From Uloborus plumipes (taxonomy: Eukaryota > Arthropoda > Arachnida > Araneae > Uloboridae): a DNA stretch of 64,000 nucleotides. The notes beneath the pieces are model-generated. The model was not told where the DNA came from and did not search any database. It saw nothing but the letters and a program-made list of their open reading frames with translations. This document shows positions 23,101-34,959 of this stretch, piece after piece. The stretch spans positions 1 to 64,000 of the forward strand of contig JAXGGA010003422.1 in the NCBI GenBank assembly GCA_038373865.1. The letters run 5' to 3'. The first letter of the stretch is position 1, and the number at the start of each line of letters is the position of its first letter. The position numbers and the translations under genes were made by a program.

Positions 23101-24270
23101 GAAATTAATCTCACGATTACTTTGCTCAAATTTTTATTTTTTAATTTGTCGTCAGTATTTGACGATGAAAACACTCGCAAATGTTTTATGAGAGGAAAGG
23201 GTATGAGATAAAGTTGCTTTAAAGTTGTGATATTCCTCTTATACCAATTAATGTATGAAATAGTAGATGTGATTTTTAATAAATTTAAATAAAAGTAGCA
23301 AAGTTCTAAACTATATTTTCCTGCAAAGAAAATCTATCAGAAATTTTCAAGCACTTACAAACATACTAAACTTCGGTTCTAGTAGTACAGTTTCATCACT
23401 AAGATTATAAAACATCAATAATGTTATAAAGTTAGTAGCAATGACGAGTTACCCTGTTGCCACTCAAAACACGAGAATACCGGAATTTAATAATGAATCT
23501 AATGATTTAAAGTTTCAAAAATAAACTTAGTACCTTGTATCCTTTCAAAAATGATTTTTTCAGGTTGTGAAATGTTCCGTTTTTCGTTGAATGGCCCTTT
23601 TACAAAAATTCATTCACCAACTAATTGAAGATATTTACATGGAACTACACTAACATACTCATAAGTAGTAAATTTATTTAATCTATAGGAAAATACCTTC
23701 ATACAATATGCATTTAAATGCTCTGAGAATAACGTTCTACATTTTGACTGCAATTGTTGAACATTAACTGTATTTAATAAAAATTTCTATATTTTTTGCA
23801 TATTTTTCACTTCCACAAAATGCTACAAAACTGGAATTTTTAGTGAACTATTTTTTTTTAACTCTGTGTGTAAAATTGAAATTGTTTCGATTTAATTATG
23901 TTTCTTTCAATTACAGAGATTACTTCACTTCACATAGTACATTTAATGAAAATTATGCACATTCCTATGAATTGTGCGTGATAAAGTTTTGGTGGACTCT
24001 GTAGAGTTTGTAGTCCTTGCTGTTAATATACTTGGAATCATTCAAATGCTTTTTAAATACAATACAGACTTTACAGTGTATAGTTGGTATTAGTTTCTAA
24101 GTGTGTAGTATTTTTCCACAAAAATACTATATCTAATGGTTATGCTCAATGTTATGTGGATGAAGAAATTGAATTAACAGATACATACTCCGATGTTGTC
24201 AAAACGTTGCTCATCAAAACGTTTGCTTTTACTTAAACCATTTAATTCACTTATGACACGTGTAAACTGA
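20126..24270. other. 4.1 kb AT-rich non-coding DNA
   Basis: No gene, bounded transposon or tandem repeat found. Homopolymer tracts occur (for example 20718-20729, 22260-22270, 22570-22584). No open frame has protein-like composition. Confidence 0.5.
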
Positions 24271-25233
24271 TCTCTTCTCTACTCTCTACTAATAATAAAG
24301 CTGAAGGTGGTTCTGTCTGTCCTTCTTTCTTTCTTTCTTTCTTTCTGTCTGTCTGTCTGTTACGCGCGTAGCGCCAAAACCGTTCGGTCGATTTTCATGC
24401 CACTTGGCACAAAATTAGTTTGTAGCATGTAGTTTTGCACCTCGAAGCGATTTTTCGAACATTCCATTTCGTTCTTTTTCTATTCGAATTCTTAGAGGAA
24501 ATTCGATAAAATAGGGAAGAAATATTCCATACACATTTTCAAGTCTTATGTCATTCGAAAGCTTGAAATTTTCTGCACAAAATGACGTTTTTTCGAAGTT
24601 TCTACGATCATCAGGAGAGCTGTAACAATTGTTTTTAGAATCCCGAAATTCAAGGCTTACCTTCAGTAAAGCAAGCCAAACGATTCTAAAATGGCTTTGC
24701 TCGCGAATAAAATTTGTTTGAAAATAGAGATGAAATGAATTATTTTATCAACGGAAATCAACTTTTCATGTTGTTACCATGGTTACGTTTTTATTTCGTT
24801 CTTTTTCCCTTAATAATTTTAAAAATGTATTTGTTTTTGTAACAATCCAAACTCCAAGCCTTATTAAAATTAGTCAAATGAAATAGTAAAAACCGTGATA
24901 AGATGGCACCTGTCAATCAAATGAGAAATCGTGTCCTTTCCTTAAAATACAGGATACCATTCTAAATTTATCGTCTGCAAAACATATTTTACTTCATTAT
25001 TAATTTATTTCAATATAAATTGCAGCAAATGGCTTGAGTGAACGAATTTAGCTTTTAATTTATCGTTTGCTGGTTGATCTTTGTCGATGTTTATTGTTTT
25101 TATTATCATTGTGAAGAATAATGCACGGAATTTCTATGACTAATACTTAAAATTTTTAGGATCAGTTGAGTTTAAAAGAAAAAATTGCTCCAAATATACT
25201 TTTGCAATGTGATTATTTATTGTTGGACTGTAA

Positions 25234-27472
25234 CCCAGCCAAAAAAAATCTGCAGAAAATCTTTTAAAAAAATCTGCAGAAAATCAGAGCATATTTGGAA
25301 CAAGCTTTCCGCAGAAAATTTGCAGTTTTTATCTGCAGATTTTCCGAAGAAAGCTCGTTCTAAATTTGCTCTGATTTTCTGCAGATTTTTTACAGAGATT
25401 TTCTGCACATTTTATGCAGAAAGCTTGTTCCAAATATGCTCTGATTTTCTGCTGATTTTCCTCAGAAAGCTTGTTCCAAATGTGCTCTAATTTTCTGCAG
25501 ATTCATTGCACCAATTTTCTACAGATTTTTTAAAGAAAGTGTTCAAATTTGAAAGATTTTTTACAAAACCTATAAAATTGCTTACATATATAGAAAAGTA
25601 GTAATATGTTTTATAGCTATATATATATATATGTATATTTATAGTAAACTGATTCAAACAATTTTTAAAAAATTAGAAGTAGCCTGTTTTTAATTACCAG
25701 GGATCAATCCAGGATTTTTTTTACCAGGGTTTTGTTTTTTGGAATTTGGTGAAAAACAGTTCAGACTTTTGTGAAAACTAATGTGCAACTTATTGAAAAC
25801 TATTGTAATTTTGTAAAAAAAAAAAAAAAAAAATATTTATTTATTTATTGCTAATTAAAAAATATTCACTATTTATCACAGAATTTTATTTTCGAAGTCC
25901 AATACGGACCGATTTTACTGCTAAACAGTATTGTCTAAATCGATAAATTCAAAAAAATTAGTTTGGAACGCACTTTCATAAAACTGAACGATAGTGTCTA
26001 AGCTAAAACATTATTTATTAATGAAATAGAATGTGGGACTGATTATTATGAGTTAAATATTTTTTGGTTGCATTTGCATTAAAAAAATTAGCCGTTTGGT
26101 TAATTTTTAGGGCCTTTGAATACTAAATACGGCCTTTAGAGGGGCCCCTACAAACATATCTTAAAAAAAAGGCCTTTATAGGGGCTTTTTAGGGCCAGTG
26201 GGAGCCCTGAAAATAGTAAAAAACTCGCGACAAAACAAAACAACAAAGCAATAATCGGCGAACAAGGGTTGCTTTGGCAAGTAAAAAGGCTACCAGTTTT
26301 GGCCAGTACTTTTAGTGGGAATCTAAAAGAAGATTGCACCAGATTAAGAAACATAAAAAAAACTCATCAAATGCAAAAAAGTATCAAAATATTGTTAGTA
26401 CTTACTTCCGAATTGCAAAAAATTTGCAGGATAGAAGTTCCGGTCCCATAATATTTCTAGGGTTCGGCTTTGGTCCCATTCTTTGATTAAAAAGTCCTCT
26501 CGCTGAAAACTGCAGCAATCAGCAGGCAAACAATCTTTTAAAGGTAGGATAGAATAGCGATTCTCTTCATAAAAATGGATTAGTACATATAAACTTTTAA
26601 ATTTCTCGGCGATTTGAGCCATTTTCGAACCTAATTCTTTCAATACTCAACGATTCAAAATTCAAATTGTTGGCGTTGAGTGCACACGCGGTTAACTGCA
26701 CATGGCCAGTTAACGGTTATGACCACGGGATGTTGATTGTTGAAGAAAACATGTAGTCTTTGAAAACTGTCCCAAAAAACATTTTGCATTTATATCTCAT
26801 TTATTTTGGTGAAGTAAAAATTTCCACTGTAGAAAGTAAATGATAAGAATATAATTTAGCATAGTACATTAATTTACATATTTAACTACTACTACTTTCA
26901 CATTACTGCTTACAATCTTGTTGAAATTTATCAATCGCTATGGAAATTTTAAAAAGATCTTTTTAGGATCGAAATTTTGTTTACAGTTTTGTTATTGTGA
27001 AGTTTTTTTTTTTTTTTTTTTTTTTTGCCACTTCTTTTACTTTGCAAAAGAAAATAATCATGAAACTACCCATTTTAGCTTTTCGTAATAGAAATCTAAT
27101 ATAATTTTAAAATGTAGGCAAATTAAATGTTTTGCTGACCATAAAAATCTTCAAAATATTTGGAGGCTATTAAAAAGAATTTATTGTGAAAATGTTTGAA
27201 AATACTAAGAGAAAGCTTTTTTTTTTTTTTTCGTGTGTGTTGATTTTCTGTTAATCAAATTGAAGACAAAATACAGATTTTTTAAACCTTTAAAAAATCT
27301 GCACAATATTAAGAGAAAACTAAAAAGGATAATATTTCTGTGGATTTTCTACAGATTTTATTGAAGACAAAATGCAGATTTTTTCCCTCCTCTGAAAATC
27401 TGCAGAAATCTTTAATAAATCTTCAAAATAAATTTATTTCTGCAGATTTTTTGCAGATTATTTTTAGCTGGG
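25234..27472. mobile_element. 2.24 kb TIR transposon nested in Helitron 2, family unresolved
   Basis: The left end CCCAGCCAAAAAAAATCTGC is mirrored by the right end, which reads ...TTATTTTTAGCTGGG. Both subterminal regions (25250-25560 and 27260-27470) are crowded with CTGCAGAAAATC-type motifs in both orientations, which look like transposase-binding repeats. I could not find a matching target duplication. The interior holds a candidate coding exon on the minus strand (26406-26643) and a region of GGGCC-containing repeats (26110-26212). Confidence 0.65.
26406..26643 (-). CDS. Candidate exon inside the nested element, N-terminal part of an unidentified (BEN-protein-like?) protein
   Basis: The minus-strand frame starts at ATG 26643-26641 and encodes about 79 residues of balanced composition: MKELGSKMAQ, then YVLIHFYEENRYSILPLKDC, and near the end LEILWDRNFYPANFLQFG. 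It stops being open just past a good splice-donor sequence (GGAA|GTAAGTAC, with the GT at 26405-26404), so it could be a first exon. The pattern (a V-L-I-F strand, then W and YPA--L--G) resembles the tudor-like N-terminal region found ahead of BEN domains in some arthropod proteins. That is an impression from memory, not a match. No convincing second exon was found downstream, since the obvious acceptor near 26323 leads to a stop. It may be a captured host exon or transposon cargo. Confidence 0.3.
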
Positions 27473-27503
27473 AATTTGCAGCAATAATTGCATTTAATAA
27501 ATC

Positions 27504-27648
27504 TGTACCTCAGAACCAGACTAACGTAAGTCCATTTTCGTTATTTTTCGGTAGAGGGTAAAAACGATTGTCGAATACATCGTTTTTCCCCTCTACTGAA
27601 AAATGACGAAAATGGACTTACGTTAGTCTGGTTCTGAGGTACAGAAAT
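27504..27648. mobile_element. ~145 bp near-perfect palindromic MITE, copy 1
   Basis: From CTGTACCTCAGAACCAGAC to its reverse complement GTCTGGTTCTGAGGTACAG, with the two arms pairing almost completely around a centre near 27576. The flanking four bases are AAAT on both sides. The second copy (54932-55075) is flanked by AATT on both sides. A 4 bp target duplication is therefore likely. It lies inside Helitron 2, between the nested TIR element and the Helitron 3' region. Confidence 0.85.
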
Positions 27649-27729
27649 AATGAAAGACAATATTAAAAATTATTTTTTTGGCGACTTTTTTACAATTTGG
27701 CATTCAATTCTATTTCAGTATATTTACTT

Positions 27730-28485
27730 CTATCTTATTGCGATATTGCAACTTCTTTCTAAAGTATGTCATTTCGGAAAATGTATTATTTTGTTTTTGA
27801 AGTTAGGAAAGAAAACTTTCTTCTTCTTTTAAACTTTGGTAAGATTTCTGTTGGTTTCTGTGAGCAACAAAATTTTTCTTATTTTTTCTTTTGGCTTATT
27901 TTTGTGCACCTATCTTTGGGGTTGCATTCGAATGTCCCCAAGGGGGTGATTTACCCCTTTTATGGGGTAATCAGGGCTTTCAATGCAGACCAAAGTGATA
28001 TGAATTGGCGCGACCACTTGGCGATATCTCGCCAAGCTTTTGGTCACCAAGTGTTTGACGCCAATTTGGCGACATATCGCCAAGTTGGCAATAAATTTAG
28101 CGAAAAAAAAATTTTTTTGGGTTCAATTTGGCGCTATTGGCGATATTTTGCGAAAAATCTACTGAATGATGTTAAAATCGGCGATATTTAGGAGATTAAT
28201 CATTGTAAAACATTTTTTTGCATTGTTTCGTGGCAAACTAGGGATGCAAATGTTTGAATTGTTATCTTACTCACTTCAAGCACTATTTTAGCACTTAAGG
28301 CATCTACTAAGAAATTTACACGTAAAAGGAAGTAGTGTAGGGTCCATACCAAATTTTTATATCATACTTTGAAGGAATTATAGTTGAATTATAACTAAAA
28401 TAGAGTATTTTTTTCTGCTATATCATTTTTTTACAAATGAACTTTTAATTTTATACCACGGGCAAAGCCGTGCGGGTACCGCTAG
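27730..28485 (+). repeat. Helitron 3' region, copy 2
   Basis: Counterpart of 9405-10142, with the same GGCGA/TCGCC motif cluster and terminal hairpin (28457-28472). The 141-codon frame at 27766-28191 follows the repeat and resembles no known protein. It is not called as a gene. Confidence 0.8.
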
Positions 28486-28486
28486 T

Positions 28487-29399
28487 GCTAAATAATGCTC
28501 TAAAAACTGCTTTTTTGCTCAAAATATTTTACCTTACAGTTATAATTAAGTTTCATTGTTTGCAACAATACATTGAAAGATGACAAAGCAATTAGTTCAC
28601 CATCTGTTGGTAAAAAGTGCTAAAATCACGTTAAACATTACATAACTTCTTTCTCAATCAATTTCTCTCAAACCGCGATCTGAAATACATCACCTCGATA
28701 AAAGCTATACTTTTGTACCATATACTATGTTTCTTTGCCTTAATGTTTCTCCGGGGTTAGCACCATGCAAAACTTCATTTGATGTAAAGATATACATTGC
28801 TTCTAAGAAAGTTATCAACTACATAAGCGCGAAAAATAATACGAAGCGAAAACAGACCAACGAGTAACAATAGCAAAAATTGTTGAATCAATTAATTATT
28901 TTTGTTAAAAATTCAAAAAATAAATAAATTAATTGATTAATAAAACGGATTTAAAAAGAATTTTTTTGACAGTTCTTCTAAAGAACTTGAATAAAACGTA
29001 AGCAGGACATGATCAGAATATTGTTAGCACAATTCGAGAACCGTACTCCCTCGATTACTTAATATTCAATTTCTTAAACTATACTGCACATACATAAGTT
29101 ATATGCCTATTAGTAAATTCGTTGGGATATTTCATAAAACTTGCATCTTATCATTTATTTATGCCGTTGCATACCATAATGTACTATGTTAAGATATAAA
29201 CTTTAATCAAAGAAATACCAACTTTAAATAAGCGCTATCATATAAAATGTTAGGAACTTAACGATTGCAGTTAGACATTCCACTTTATGTGTCGTATTTC
29301 AGAAAGCATACAAATTTGCAGAATCTTTAATAAAATCGGTTATCATAAACCCCACGAGAGAGCTGCTATTACAAAGAAACATGAAAGAAGTAACATGAA
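28487..29399. other. AT-rich non-coding DNA
   Basis: No gene or bounded repeat recognised. Confidence 0.5.
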
Positions 29400-29660
29400 A
29401 CTACCATTAAATATCAACCATCTCTTTTCCTTTAATACCGGCTTTCCCTCAATACCCAAATTGATTTTTAATTCCGGCTCCTTGTGGTGAATAATACTAG
29501 CTGGAGGTGGCGGGCTTATCGCTATTTTGCATCTGCCTTCAAGCCGGCTTCTTCCTTTTGCACTTGGTATTAGACCGAGCTGGAGCATTGAAGGCAGCCC
29601 CTTTAACCAATAGCTTTAGTTGAGGAGCCGGGTTCATTTAGCAGTTAATGGAGCATGGGT
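29400..29660. other. Balanced-composition island, candidate conserved non-coding element
   Basis: Less AT-rich than its surroundings and non-repetitive. It includes inverted copies of CTGCCTTCAA (29530) and TTGAAGGCAG (29588) and several GCCGG motifs. Open frames on both strands do not resemble a protein. Confidence 0.3.
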
Positions 29661-30989
29661 TTTCTGAAAGGGTGGGTGGAACGGCAACAAACCCCACAAA
29701 GCTATTTCGATCACTGGCAATTATCTCTAAAAAGGCGCGCGTTGCACTTTAATATTGCGATGAATTTACTTGATGGCTGGCTCCTTGCTTTCGAAGAAGT
29801 TTTTTTTTTTTTTTTTTTTTTTGAGTTTTCTATTCAAGACGTTTCAAAGTTGAGTCGAAACATTTCTTAATTCTGTAAAGCGAAGAATACGAGGGATAGA
29901 GTAAGGAAAAAACACTTCAAACCATATGGCGCACAAGGAGTATTTAAGTTTATTCAATGATTCTCAATGTATTTGAAAGTTAATCAATCGTCAAATGCTG
30001 CTGATAAAATAATAATGCGGCAAATAGAAATACGGTTCATGAGGATTTTTGGATAAGTTTATGACATGTATTTACGCTGGATTAATGGCTAAAATCTCTT
30101 TGCAGGAATTTGCTTCGTTGAACTTTATTTATTGAGCTTTATTATCTCCTTTACTTATTTTTTAAAACTTTTATTTATTGTATTTCATATTTAAAAAATA
30201 TAATGATTTACTACTTCCTTACTTACATTTATTATTTACTTGTCTCCTAAACATATATTTTGCTGTTTTTTCAGGTCAAACAATTCTGATAGAAATGCAC
30301 CGCTTTAGAAAAAACAAGAAATATTAACGACACATCCCAATATTTCTCAGAAATATACTTAAACTATATTTATTATAACAAATTACATGGGTTAGCTTTG
30401 CTTAAAAACCTTAAGGTACACTTTTGCTGCTTCGTGAGCCTCGGCCTAGAAACTACAGTTGTGGAAATAATGACAGTTAATTCGCACGGCCAGAAAGTTG
30501 CAAAATTTTGTGTCTGAATTAGCTTTTGAATTATTTAATGATGTCCAAAATAGAGACGTCCAATTAAATGCTTGACATTATTGTTTGTTATAGCATGAAT
30601 TCGAATTGAGTTAAAATAATATGACGTAAGATAATTTTGTTTGTTATTTAATGATCCATTTGGTTTTTAATTCATTATCACCAGTTATTGGTCTAACAAT
30701 ATCAGTTATTGGTTTAACGATGGTACAGAAACGGATGGCGGGTATTAAAAACTTAGTACCTTCAGGATTTAAAATTTCAATCCAGAATGGGTTTCTTAAG
30801 GAAACAAACTATAATGTACTTTAATATAATCATTATATTTTATCGTACAATTTTAAAGATGTTATCTTTAAAAGGATTTTTTAACGGTATCTTTTCGATC
30901 CTATTTTCTTTCGAAATGAAAAAAAAAATATTGCAAATGCTCCTCTTTTAAAAAACAAAATAGTCTCAAATAGGATTAGACCTTGTGCA
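29661..30989. other. AT-rich non-coding DNA
   Basis: A T-homopolymer at 29800-29822 is the only notable feature. Confidence 0.5.
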
Positions 30990-31211
30990 TAAATATAACC
31001 ACATAAATACAACGCTGTTAAAAGCACACATGGTCAGGAATACTGCAGACACGTATTTCGGCGTTACAAGAAACGCTTTTGACGAATGTCTGTGCATCCA
31101 TAAGCTCACAACTTTTTGCATTGAATAAGGCGTTAACTGCAACGCCGAAACATTTGTCTGCAGTATTCCTATTCATTTGTGATTTTAACAAAGATTTATT
31201 TATGTTATGAT
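30990..31211. mobile_element. Foldback MITE with AGGAATACTGCAGACA arms
   Basis: The inner arms AGGAATACTGCAGACA (31036) and TGTCTGCAGTATTCCT (ending 31170) are exact inverses. Inverted similarity extends through TTTCGGCGTT/AACGCCGAAA and outward to about 30990 and 31211 (CATAAATA and GTTAAAA blocks). A related half-element occurs at 11920-11990. Confidence 0.7.
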
Positions 31212-31291
31212 CCTCTTATATTTTTCCACTCAAAGTAATTGCGAAAGTCAACGCATATTTCCTACATCAAAACATTGTTTCTTTCTTGTGA

Positions 31292-31706
31292 ACTGTAAAA
31301 AAAATGATGTTGTTTTTACAGTATAATGCAGCTGATTTTATAGTAATAAACTGTAAGAATTGCTACTTTTACAGTAATAAACTGCAAAATTTCTAATTTT
31401 AAAACTAACACTAAACTGTAAAATTGCTAATTTTAGTTTATTACCGTGCATTTTAGAGTTTTAAACTGGAACTTTTGCTGCCAGTATTGTACTGTTGTTT
31501 TTATAGTATAATAAAGCTAAATTTTACGGCAATAAGCGGTAAAATTTGCGAACAACTAAGAAACTGTAAAACTGCTAGTTTTAGCTTGATTTACTTGTTG
31601 TAAAACTGCTAGTTTTACAGTTTATTACTGTGCATTTTACAGTTTTAAATTGAAACTTCGGCTGCCAGTATTATTCTGTAAAAACAACAGCTCATTGTTT
31701 GCAGTG
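31292..31706. mobile_element. ACTGTAAAA-family MITE, copy 2
   Basis: Begins ACTGTAAAAAAAATGATG and ends AACAGCTCATTGTTTGCAGTG, in inverted correspondence. The interior has alternating CAGTTTATTACTGTGCATTT and CTGTAAAACTGCTAGTTTT modules. Confidence 0.75.
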
Positions 31707-31752
31707 TGCTCCGCATACTCTAAATACGAATTTTATTTTATATTTAACAATA

Positions 31753-31928
31753 CAGTGAAATCTGTGTATAACGATACTCAAGGGACCGATAAAAAATATC
31801 GTTCTAGACAGATTATCATTGTAGACAGTTTGAGCAAAAATCTCAAACTGTTGGCTGGGACCAAACCAAAATATCATAATAGGCAGGTTTATCGTTATGT
31901 ACAGTATCGTTATACACAGGTTTCACTG
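31753..31928. mobile_element. pogo/Tigger-like MITE, 176 bp
   Basis: Terminal inverted repeats CAGTGAAATCTGTGTATAAC and GTTATACACAGGTTTCACTG, with TA on both flanks (31751-31752 and 31929-31930). CAGT-starting ends with a TA duplication fit the pogo/Tigger branch of Tc1/mariner. No coding capacity. Confidence 0.8.
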
Positions 31929-31930
31929 TA

Positions 31931-32526
31931 CTACATTGCAATGTTCAATGCAGAGAAAAATGCCTCTTGACTGACAAGCCTTATGTTTTGCCCCGTTGCT
32001 CATAAAAACCAGATAAAGCCCATATCTGCCGCTGCTCGGATTACGGCTGCCTTCTTTTGAAACCCCTCGAATACAACCAATTCCTCATCCTCTTCTGTTT
32101 GCTGGGGCCACACAGCGACAAGCAAATCAAGATCAAGTGGCAGAGAAGAACATATTTCCTTTTCTGATGAAGTGATAATAGAACACTAAGAGACAAAGAA
32201 TTGAACTGATTCATTGCAAACAGTCTGTTCCCTGACAGTTTTCTTTCGAATCTTTCGAGCGGAGCAGTTCCCCCTTTGTTGATCAAATATGTGTAAGACA
32301 TTCTAGCAGTGGATTTATACGGTAGTGCTTTCTAGCAGTTTGAAATAACAAGAGTAGAAGAAAATACAGATTTTTCCCCTTAGATGTCTAAGAGAAAAAT
32401 AGTAGTATTGACAAAAGTATTCATTTTCGGAATTTTACTAATATTTTAATAGACCCTAGAAGTATATATTTTAAGTATAATGCAGTTTAATTTTTCTTCT
32501 ATTTTTTATTATTACTATCACAAATG
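31931..32526. other. Mostly unique non-coding DNA
   Basis: The part at 32010-32290 is less AT-rich and non-repetitive. An 86-codon minus-strand frame (32041-32301) has no recognisable features. Possibly another conserved non-coding stretch. Confidence 0.3.
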
Positions 32527-33106
32527 CGCTGCAAAAAATGAATGTTGTTTTTACAATATAATAATAGTAATGAACTATTTTGCTGAAAGTATTATACTGT
32601 AAAAAAAAAGTTTATTTTTTGCATTGCGGAAATCTACGTATATGTGTCCCATTCCAAGAATTATAGTTTCAAGTACTATGGTACTTGGGGATGGGACTGG
32701 TATGGGTAATACTGTTGTTTTCACAGTATAATACAGCTTGTAGTTATATGTTACAATTATCTTATGCCTTTGTGTCATTATATGTGGTAATTGTTTTATG
32801 CTTCGTGTTACTCTTTGCTGTAATCGTCTTACGCTTTTGTAAAAATTAGATGTTGTAATTGTTTTAATTGTCCAATAAAAAGCCTCGAGGGTTCCGTATC
32901 AGGTTAAGTCACAACAGTTGCAGCTACTGTGGCCCCTCGAGGAGTGCAGTAGAAATTTTTCGGCAATAAACTGTAAAATTACTAACTTTATTGTAAAAAA
33001 AATAAATTACCAGTTTTACAGTTTATTACTGTGCATTTTACAGTTTTAAATTAGAAATTCGGCTGGCAGTAATATACTGTAAAAAAAAAGTTTCTTTTTG
33101 CATTGC
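32527..33106. mobile_element. ACTGTAAAA-family MITE, copy 3, rearranged
   Basis: A short MITE-like stretch (32527-32627) is followed by a segment beginning TTGCATTGCGGAAATC, then more MITE sequence to about 33106. The flanking segment TTGCATTGCGGAAAT...CCCATTCCAAGAATTAT recurs directly at about 32618-32680 and 33099-33160, so the right part appears duplicated. Inside is a likely insertion with inverted CCTCGAGGG/CCCTCGAGG (32882-32941). Confidence 0.6.
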
Positions 33107-33160
33107 GGAAATATACGTACATGTGTCCCATTCCAAGAATTATCGTTTCAAGTAATACCG

Positions 33161-33699
33161 GTATTTGATATTGAACAAAGATAGATGTTAGATGAATATG
33201 AAATCATGCATTAAGTACTTTATGTTTACATAAAAAATATTTTTGACCATTAGTTTGTGGTATTATGAAATGCTTTAACAATAAGTTTTCATTATTAGAA
33301 AAGAAGAACTCGGATGAGAATATCTGACGGTTTTACTTAACTATAAATCAATAACTTAATTATTTTCCAGCAAATAGTAAATCCTCATCCGTTTTTTTAC
33401 TGATTTCTTTTTTCTTTTTTGCAGAAATGACTAAAAACTACATTTTAAGAACTTGAAGTTTATATGAATGAAGTGCAAAAGAAGACATTTAATTTTACAA
33501 TCCAAACAAGTTTGGGAAAATTTCTCTGAAAATGAACTTTTATTTGGTTAATTTTAGAAAGCGATGATTTTAGAAATACCAAAGTTGAGCACAGCTCACT
33601 AAAAGAAAACTTTCTGGAATAAATTATACTTTTTTTTTCTTTCGTTAAGTAAGAAAAAGCAGAAAAGAAGCTGTTTTGAAAGGCAAGTCAAACTGACAT
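33161..33699. other. AT-rich non-coding DNA
   Basis: Nothing recognised. Confidence 0.4.
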
Positions 33700-33965
33700 A
33701 AGAAACTCTCAAGTTTTTTTCTTCCTATACAACCACGCAGCAGACTAAAAGCAGGTGGTCATCAAAGATCCCACCGGAGACGGAAAAGAGTTCTAAAGGA
33801 AAGGCAAATAAAAAAAACCAGTCCGGATGAGAAAGATTGCTTTGAAAAAAGGGAGGAACCACTGTGTTCTTATTCTTCAAACGTTTTTGTTCATATAAAA
33901 GTAGGATGAAATAAAAGTGCTTTTGCGTAATACGATCAACCCAATTCATTCGAAAAACTCTTCTT
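33700..33965 (+). repeat. Diverged direct duplicate, copy A
   Basis: Shares ordered blocks with 34960-35225: AAAGCAGGTGGTCATC, a TTTTTGTTCAT block, and AGTGCTTTTGCGTAATA. The intervening sequence differs. It may be an old segmental duplication or two copies of an unlisted repeat. No gene seen. Confidence 0.5.
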
Positions 33966-34959
33966 CATTTTTGTTTTTAAGTCATATTAAAAGAATGAGT
34001 TTCCGATAACGGTAAGTAATTGCATTTTGTTACTTGCGTATAACTTTTTGAACAACTTTGCTTATAATTATAGCAGTATACTTACAAACATTAGGCGTAA
34101 TAGTATTTTTTTAATATGAACGGAGTCAAGTTTTCGTTTAATGCTAAGATTAATATTGCGTGCTTTTTTATAAGGAATTTTTTATTTTCCGAAAGAGAAA
34201 TCGTCCCGACCACTTCGCTCAATCAAACTTTTACTGCATATAAAAAAAAATCTCACGCATCTCATTTATCAAATCTTAACATCTTAAATCTCAACTCGCT
34301 TTTTAACAGTAATACTGCCGAATATTAAACTAAAAACAAGTCTCTCCCTTTTTTTCCAAACAATCTATTTTTTTTCCAAACAGTTAAACATACATATTAT
34401 TATATGAAGATTCAGGGCTGTTGCGTCGTGGTCTGAATGGAGTTCTCCCAAATATTTAGGGGCAATTCCATTTTAATGAAAAGAATCAACTGCTTCACAA
34501 AACAGCCTGCAAAGACTCCTAATATGTTACATTCTTGTTTTTATCTGCATGAATTTATGCAGAACATGGACTCTACTTCAATAAAATACATTACATTTTT
34601 GAAGATTTCCAAAAAAAATATTTATATGACAGGTTTTTGTCTTAATGGACGTATCTTACGTTCGTTACAGGGAAAATGTTATTAAATATTGTCTCTGAAA
34701 ATTTTTAACATTTAACTGTATAGTATAGAACTAAAGACTATGTTCATTAAAAAAATGGACTAAAGGATAAACAAACAAGTATTTAACATACTTCCAGTCT
34801 TTGTAACGTCTTTTGTGAAAAACTAATCCATCCGTTATCGTGGAATAGTCCTTAGGTACATGTTTACACATACATGTTTTATGATCTAAGTTTAGAAACT
34901 TTTCCTCGTTGTGAGAATTACCGACTTCGAAAGCAAGCTATATTCACAAACAAAAGTCC

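Larger units (their letters stand above)
24271..28485 (+). mobile_element. Non-autonomous Helitron, copy 2 (carries a nested TIR element)
   Basis: Same 5' region as copy 1: a pyrimidine-rich start, ACTAATAATAAAGCTGAA, CTTT/CTGT repeats and TACGCGCGTAGCGCC. Same 3' region, with the CACGG/CCGTG hairpin and terminal CTAG (28482-28485) before a host T. The base before 24271 is A. The shared 5' part ends near 24786 and the shared 3' part starts near 27730. No Rep/helicase is present. The element is 4.2 kb because of an unrelated insertion at 25234-27472. Confidence 0.85.

Noticed and set aside
25699..26212. Possible hAT element with CAGGGATC...GAGCCCTG ends inside the nested element
   Set aside because: The inverted ends match for only about 8 bases and no 8 bp duplication is visible.
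25234..27472. Target-site duplication for the CCCAGC-ended element
   Set aside because: Flanks GACTGTAA and AATTTGCA do not match at any tested length, so no superfamily was assigned.
27766..28191. 141-codon open frame in Helitron copy 2
   Set aside because: It lies in the shared non-coding Helitron 3' region. The counterpart in copy 1 (9464-9649) is cut by stops, and the sequence includes the GGCGA/TCGCC motif cluster.
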